NCBI GenBank assembly: GCA_046735355.1 | Contig: JBKPTC010000136.1 | Location: 1-38,085 of the forward strand | Reading direction: 5' to 3' | DNA length: 38,085 bases | DNA from: DATAEU01 sp046735355 | GTDB taxonomy: Bacteria > Actinomycetota > UBA4738 > HRBIN12 | In this document: positions 34,355-38,085 of the stretch, piece after piece | Layout of the letters: the number at the start of each line of letters is the position of its first letter | Position numbering within the stretch: position 1 is the first letter of the stretch | Made by a program: the position numbers and the translations under genes | Notes under the pieces: generated by a model | What the model was told of the DNA's origin: nothing | Seen by the model: the letters and a program-made list of their open reading frames with translations, nothing else | Database searches by the model: none

Positions 34355-34891
34355 TCAGCACCGGACGTTGAACTCCTGGTACGTGATGCAGAAGACGCGC
34401 AGCTTGCCGTGGCAGTAGCCGCGGACGGATGCGTCGCCGTTGATCCGGATCCTCGAGCGCGAGCAGCAGTCCTGGATGTGGCGCACGCGGTTGTTGCAAC
34501 ACCGGCTCCATCCGCCGCCGTAGCGCGGATGCCGGACGAAGTCGTACACGTCCGGGACGAGCTCCTGGCACGTCTTGCGACGCGACTGCGAGCGGTCCAC
34601 GTAGAGGTTGCCCTCATCGTCGACGGGATAGCCGTAGACCGGATGCACCGGATAGCCCCAGCGGTCCGTTCTGGACAGCGGCGTGTACGGATGCGGGCAG
34701 GACCCGGTCGTGTACGTGTGGCCGCAGATGTGGTGCGCCTCGGCGCGCTCGGGCGCGAGCGCCGATGCGACCAACCCGCCTCCGGCCAGCGCGACGAGGC
34801 CGCGACCGAGACGCGAGACGAACGACCGACGCGTGGTGCGCGTCGCCAGGCGCCGCCCGGCACGTTCGAGGAGCCGGCCGTCCGCGCTCAC
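34355..34891 (-). CDS. Tat-exported Cys-rich protein (MauA-like position)
   Basis: 178 residues. A twin-arginine signal (TTRRSFVSRLGRGLVALAGG) ends after about residue 52. The mature part has ten Cys (56, 65, 108, 131, 132, 142, 143, 160, 168, 178) in CGHTYTTGSCPHP, WSRCCNNRVRHIQDCCS and GYCHGKLRVFC. Position between MauD- and MauE-like genes, Tat export and Cys richness match methylamine dehydrogenase light chain. Two Trp (78, 128) lie 50 apart, near the spacing of the TTQ tryptophans of MauA, but flanking motifs differ, so enzyme activity is doubtful. GTG 34891 overlaps the upstream stop. Confidence 0.65.
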   Translation of the reverse strand: MSADGRLLERAGRRLATRTTRRSFVSRLGRGLVALAGGGLVASALAPERAEAHHICGHTYTTGSCPHPYTPLSRTDRWGYPVHPVYGYPVDDEGNLYVDRSQSRRKTCQELVPDVYDFVRHPRYGGGWSRCCNNRVRHIQDCCSRSRIRINGDASVRGYCHGKLRVFCITYQEFNVRC

Positions 34892-35445
34892 GGAACGGGA
34901 ACGGCCTCCTCGGCGCGCCGGCGCGCCGTGTCGAGGAGGCCCTCGAGTTGGCTCGGGTCGTTCGGGGTGCCCTTCGCGAGGACGGCGCCTCGCTCGTCGA
35001 GCACGACCGCGTGCGGCGTCCCCGGGATCGCGTACGCGACGAACGCCTCGGGCGCCGACACGACCGTCACGCCGAGCGGCCGCCACGCGCCGAGATCGCG
35101 CACCGGCGCCTCGGCGACGACCGCGCCCTCGACGCCGCGTCGCAACAGCGCCGGCATCGCCGGGATGACGTCCTCGCAGATCGAGCAGGTGGGCGAGGCG
35201 AACAGGTACACGCGGACCGGGCCGTCACCGCCGATGCGAACCTCGCGACCGTCGAGCGTCGTCCCGAGCAACGGTGGAGCGACCGAGCCGAGCTCGGGGC
35301 CCTCGACGTCGACCTCCAGCGCGCCGCGCGGCCCGAGTCGCAGGTGCAACGCGCCGACCTCGCGCGCGAGCGCGACGACGAGGACGCCGAGCACGAGGAC
35401 CGCGGCCCACAGCACGACGTAGGAGATCAGCCACCACCCGCTCAC
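34888..35445 (-). CDS. MauD-like membrane-anchored thioredoxin
   Basis: 185 residues from GTG 35445. One N-terminal membrane segment (WWLISYVVLWAAVLVLGVLV) followed by ALAREVGALHLRLGPRGAL, the standard MauD start, then a thioredoxin fold with Cys87-Ser-Ile-Cys90 (FASPTCSICEDVIP) and cis-Pro IPGTPHAVV. It should face outside and drive disulfide chemistry in exported proteins. An upstream TTG (35484) would add 13 residues; the GTG gives the usual family start. It overlaps the Cys-rich gene as GTGA. Confidence 0.8.
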   Translation of the reverse strand: MSGWWLISYVVLWAAVLVLGVLVVALAREVGALHLRLGPRGALEVDVEGPELGSVAPPLLGTTLDGREVRIGGDGPVRVYLFASPTCSICEDVIPAMPALLRRGVEGAVVAEAPVRDLGAWRPLGVTVVSAPEAFVAYAIPGTPHAVVLDERGAVLAKGTPNDPSQLEGLLDTARRRAEEAVPVP

Positions 35446-35539
35446 GACGGGCGTCAGGGGACCATGCGAGCGGCATGGATGCAACCCGGCGCGTGAACCG
35501 ATGCGCCGGAGCCGTCCGCGCGGAGCGACGCGGCGACGT

Positions 35540-35812
35540 TCAGAACCGCGGCCAGGGGTAGCCCGCGCCCTCGACCTCGCGGGCCTTGGTCGAAGCGGCG
35601 TAGCTCCACCGTCGCGGCAGGTCGACCTTCGTCTCGCAGCGCCCGCACGTGAACGCCGACCACTTCTGGTTCACCGTCTGCTTCATACCGCAGTTGGGAC
35701 ACGGGAAGAACCGGATCTCGGCGTAGCACGTGTAGCACTGGTAGTGATCGGCGTCGTCGGAGGCGAGCTGCGGCGTCATGCACCACGGGCAGGTGAGATA
35801 CGCCATCGTCAC
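35540..35812 (-). CDS. double zinc-ribbon protein
   Basis: 90 residues with four CxxC knuckles: CPWC, CYTC, CPNC and CGRC, which make two zinc ribbons. A short tail (LPRRWSYAASTKAREVEGAG) follows. GTG 35812 overlaps the purE stop as GTGA; ATG 35806 is the alternative. Soluble; may bind RNA, DNA or a protein. Link with purE is by operon only. Confidence 0.65.
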   Translation of the reverse strand: MTMAYLTCPWCMTPQLASDDADHYQCYTCYAEIRFFPCPNCGMKQTVNQKWSAFTCGRCETKVDLPRRWSYAASTKAREVEGAGYPWPRF

Positions 35813-36309
35813 CCCGCGGCGGCCGACGGATCGGGGCTCGACAGGATCTTCGACGCTTGCGAGCCCCGATGCTCGGCGAGCGCGTCGCGGAGCTCGGGGC
35901 GCGAGCGGGCGAGGATCTGAGTGGCCAGGATGGCGGCGTTCGTCGCGCCCGCCTTTCCGATCGCGAGCACGCCGACCGGGATGCCGCCGGGCATCTGCAC
36001 CATCGACAGCAGGGAGTCGAGCCCGCCGGAAAGCTTGGTCTCCATCGGCACACCCAGGACGGGCAGCGTCGTCTTGGCGGCGACGACGCCCGGAAGCGCG
36101 GCCGCCATCCCCGCTCCGGCGACGATGACCTCGATGCCGCGCTCCTCGGCGCCGGAGACCCAGTCGGCGAGCTCGTCGGGCGTCCGGTGCGCCGAGAGCA
36201 CCCGGGCCTCGCAGGCAACCCCGAACGACTCGAGCTGCGAGACGCAGTGCCGCATCGTCTCCCAGTCCGACTGCGATCCCATCACGACGCCGACGAGGGG
36301 CTGTCCCAC
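35809..36309 (-). CDS. purE: N5-carboxyaminoimidazole ribonucleotide mutase
   Basis: 166 residues, class I PurE of purine synthesis. Motifs: MGSQSDWETM at 10-19, LSAHRTPD with His41, AGAGMAAALPGVVAA, and LGVPMETKLSGGLDSLLSMV, IGKAGATNAAILATQIL. GTG 36309 has AAGGAG at a good distance. purK, its usual partner, is not in the window. Divergent from the PrpD-family gene. Confidence 0.94.
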   Translation of the reverse strand: MGQPLVGVVMGSQSDWETMRHCVSQLESFGVACEARVLSAHRTPDELADWVSGAEERGIEVIVAGAGMAAALPGVVAAKTTLPVLGVPMETKLSGGLDSLLSMVQMPGGIPVGVLAIGKAGATNAAILATQILARSRPELRDALAEHRGSQASKILSSPDPSAAAG

Positions 36310-36405
36310 GCGATCTCCTTTGGTTGCCTTGGGCGGTTGCCTCGGGACGAACGGGCGGGAAGTGTAGTGTTCGGAGCGCCGCCCCGGCCGCGGGCGGTCT
36401 CGACC

Positions 36406-37806
36406 ATGGCGGACCGGATCCTCTCGCTGCTCGCGCGCTACGCGACCTCCGTCCGCTTCGAAAGCGTGCCGCCGGACACCGTCCACGAGATCGAGCGCCG
36501 GGTCCTCGACTCGATCGGCGTGGCCGTCGCGGGCTACGACGAACCCGCCGCCGTCGCCGCGCGCGCCGTCGCCGGACAGGACGCGCGCGACGCCGGCGCG
36601 CTCGTGTGGGGCACCCGGGTCCGGAGCACCGCCGAGCTCGCGGGCTTCGCGAACGCGACGGCGGTGCGGTGCCTCGACTTCAACGACACGTATCTGTCGA
36701 GGGAGCCGCTGCATCCGAGCGATGCGACCGGGCCGCTCCTCGCGCTCGCCGAGACGGAGCGCCGCTCGGGCGCCGAGCTCGCCGCCGCCATCGCCGTGGC
36801 GTACGAGGTCTCGGTCCGGCTGTGCGACGCCGGGAGCCTTCGGGCGCACGGATGGGACCACGTCAACCATCTCGCGGTCGGCATCGCGTGCGGCGCGTCG
36901 CTGCTGTTCGGCCTCGACGAGGAGCGCACCCGACACGCGATCGCGCTCACCGTCGTTCCGCACGCGGCGATGCGGCAGACGCGCGTCGGCGAGCTCTCAA
37001 TGTGGAAGGGCGTCGCCGCCGCCGAGGCCGGGCGCAACGCCGTGTTCGCGACGCGGCTGGCGGCCGCCGGTATGACCGGCCCGGCCGAGGCGGTCGGGGG
37101 CGACATGGGGTACGTGCGCCAGCTCCTCGGCGGCGAGCTCGACGTCGAAGCGCTCGCACCGCTCGAGCGGCGGGAGCCTCCCACGGCGATCCTCGGGACG
37201 TACATCAAGCGGTGGCCGGTCGAGTACCACGCCCAGAGCGCCGTCGACGCCGCCCTCGACGTCCGCGCGGAGCTCGGGCGCCGCGGCGAGCCGATCGGCG
37301 AGGAGCCCGACCGCATCGTCGAGATCCGGATCGACACCTTCGGCGCGAGCTATCAGATCATCGCGAGCGATCCGCAGAAGAGCGATCCGCGGACGCGCGA
37401 GACGGCCGACCACTCGCTGCAGTACATCGTCGTCGCGGCTCTGTTGGACGGCGACGTCACGCCGACGACGTTCGAGGAGCGGCGGTTCCGCGATCCGGTC
37501 GCGTTGACGCTCCTCCGCGACGCGGTCACCGTGCGCGCGGATCCGGCGCTCAGCCGACTGTATCCCGAGGGCATCCCCAACCGCGTCACGGTCCGGACGG
37601 TCGGCGGCGTCGAGGCGACCGGCGAGGTGACCTATCCCCTCGGTCACGCGCGCCGGCCGATGAGCGACGAGGACGTCGCCGCCAAGTTCCGCGCGAACGT
37701 CGAGGGCACGTGGGCACCCGAGCGGATCGACCACACGCGTCGCCTGGTCGCGGCGCTCGGGCTGGCGCCGAGCCTCGACGCGTTCGTCGAGGCGTTGGAG
37801 GGATGA
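36406..37806 (+). CDS. MmgE/PrpD family dehydratase (2-methylcitrate dehydratase-like)
   Basis: 466 residues. Family signatures: LDSIGVAVAGYDEP, NATAVRCLDFNDTYLSREPL with HPSDATGPLLALAE, WKGVAAAEAGRNAVFA and YIKRWPVEYHAQSAVDAALD. PrpD converts 2-methylcitrate in propionyl-CoA breakdown; MmgE homologues also act on citrate, so the name stays at family level. ATG 36406; TAGTGT (36365-36370) is a likely -10 with a leader of about 30 bases. The next gene, 20 bases on, is a methylisocitrate-lyase-type enzyme, which supports a methylcitrate-cycle role. Confidence 0.85.
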   Translation: MADRILSLLARYATSVRFESVPPDTVHEIERRVLDSIGVAVAGYDEPAAVAARAVAGQDARDAGALVWGTRVRSTAELAGFANATAVRCLDFNDTYLSREPLHPSDATGPLLALAETERRSGAELAAAIAVAYEVSVRLCDAGSLRAHGWDHVNHLAVGIACGASLLFGLDEERTRHAIALTVVPHAAMRQTRVGELSMWKGVAAAEAGRNAVFATRLAAAGMTGPAEAVGGDMGYVRQLLGGELDVEALAPLERREPPTAILGTYIKRWPVEYHAQSAVDAALDVRAELGRRGEPIGEEPDRIVEIRIDTFGASYQIIASDPQKSDPRTRETADHSLQYIVVAALLDGDVTPTTFEERRFRDPVALTLLRDAVTVRADPALSRLYPEGIPNRVTVRTVGGVEATGEVTYPLGHARRPMSDEDVAAKFRANVEGTWAPERIDHTRRLVAALGLAPSLDAFVEALEG

Positions 37807-37826
37807 CCCGCGATGGGTGATGCGAC

Positions 37827-38085
37827 ATGACGTGGCTCACGGACGAGCAGGGGCAACCGGCGGACGACCGCCTGCGCGCGCTTCTCGACGAGGGCCGGAC
37901 GATCGCGGTCCCGGGCGTCTTCAACGGGCTGACGGCGCTGCTCGCCGAGCGGGCGGGCGCGCGGGCGCTCTACCTGTCCGGAGGCGCGTTCGCCGCGAGC
38001 ATGGGGCTTCCCGACGTCGGTCTCACGACGCGCGAGGAGCTCGTGCGCGCGACGGCGCAGGTCTGTCGCGTGACGGGGGCGCCGC
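37827..38085 (+). CDS. prpB: PEP mutase/isocitrate lyase family protein, N-terminal part (methylisocitrate lyase-like)
   Basis: 86 codons, cut by the window end. The N-terminus ALLDEGRTIAVPGVFNGLTA, LLAERAGARALYLSGGAFAA, SMGLPDVGLTTREEL is that of methylisocitrate lyase and related PEP-mutase-fold enzymes; metal and catalytic Cys (KKCGH-type) motifs lie beyond the window. Placed right after a PrpD-family gene, so PrpB is the best reading; other family members (oxaloacetate or carboxyphosphoenolpyruvate enzymes) are not excluded. Confidence 0.75.
   Translation, partial: MTWLTDEQGQPADDRLRALLDEGRTIAVPGVFNGLTALLAERAGARALYLSGGAFAASMGLPDVGLTTREELVRATAQVCRVTGAP

Noticed and set aside
34355..34891. 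Annotation as active methylamine dehydrogenase light chain with a TTQ cofactor
   Set aside because: The two Trp have a fitting spacing, but the flanking motifs of known light chains are not seen and no heavy chain is present.

Overview
The window is chromosomal DNA of a high-G+C actinomycete-type bacterium (Actinomycetota). The support is gene order and family type: fabD-fabH-fabG-acpP-fabF, valS-folC-ndk, tig-clpP-clpX, an actinobacterial HisN, and an F420-nitroreductase (DDN-type) relic. The house genes are dense and G/C-rich (one 60-base line in valS, 7021-7080, counts 45 G+C). Many start with GTG, and many have a TANNNT box only 6-9 bases before the start codon, the layout of leaderless mRNAs. 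A class such as Thermoleophilia or another deep soil lineage is possible, but I cannot fix it from this window.

Layout. 2-3529 (+): type II fatty-acid synthesis operon (fabD tail, fabH, fabG, acpP, fabF). 3538-9403 (-): valS-folC-ndk-serine hydrolase operon. 9464-13084 (+): large cytoplasmic zinc-ribbon/class III cyclase/AAA ATPase protein. 13081-16526 (-): protein quality control, tig-clpP-clpX. 16593-17417 (+): hisN. 17414-18391 (-) and 18486-19145 (+): an ornithine-cyclodeaminase-family gene divergent from a TetR regulator, with a palindrome between them. 19200-19670 (-): small HExxH protein.

19916-26363 looks like a small integrated element in a tRNA-Pro gene. The intact tRNA-Pro is at the right end (26321-26397). 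A degraded copy of its 3' half, matching at 38 of 41 positions, lies at the left end. The segment between is visibly poorer in G+C (22081-22140 counts 33 of 60). It holds mostly small unknown genes, several for membrane proteins, a thioredoxin-like gene, a duplicated and decayed small Cys-rich gene, a secreted beta-rich protein and a broken DDN-type oxidoreductase. I find no integrase, replication gene or transposase in it.

26428-31710 returns to core-like DNA: PhzF-family enzyme, azlC-azlD branched-chain amino-acid exporter, PIN-domain protein whose stop lies in tRNA-Gly, zinc-ribbon protein, amidohydrolase and two unknown proteins. tRNA-Arg follows at 31860, with a 16-bp perfect hairpin after it. 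32192-35445 (-) is a mau-like redox module: MauD-like thioredoxin, Tat-exported Cys-rich protein, MauE-like membrane protein and a secreted protein, with no heavy-chain gene in sight. 35540-36309 (-) is purE with a coupled zinc-ribbon gene. 36406 to the end (+) is a MmgE/PrpD dehydratase followed by the start of a PEP-mutase/isocitrate-lyase family gene, a probable methylcitrate-cycle pair.
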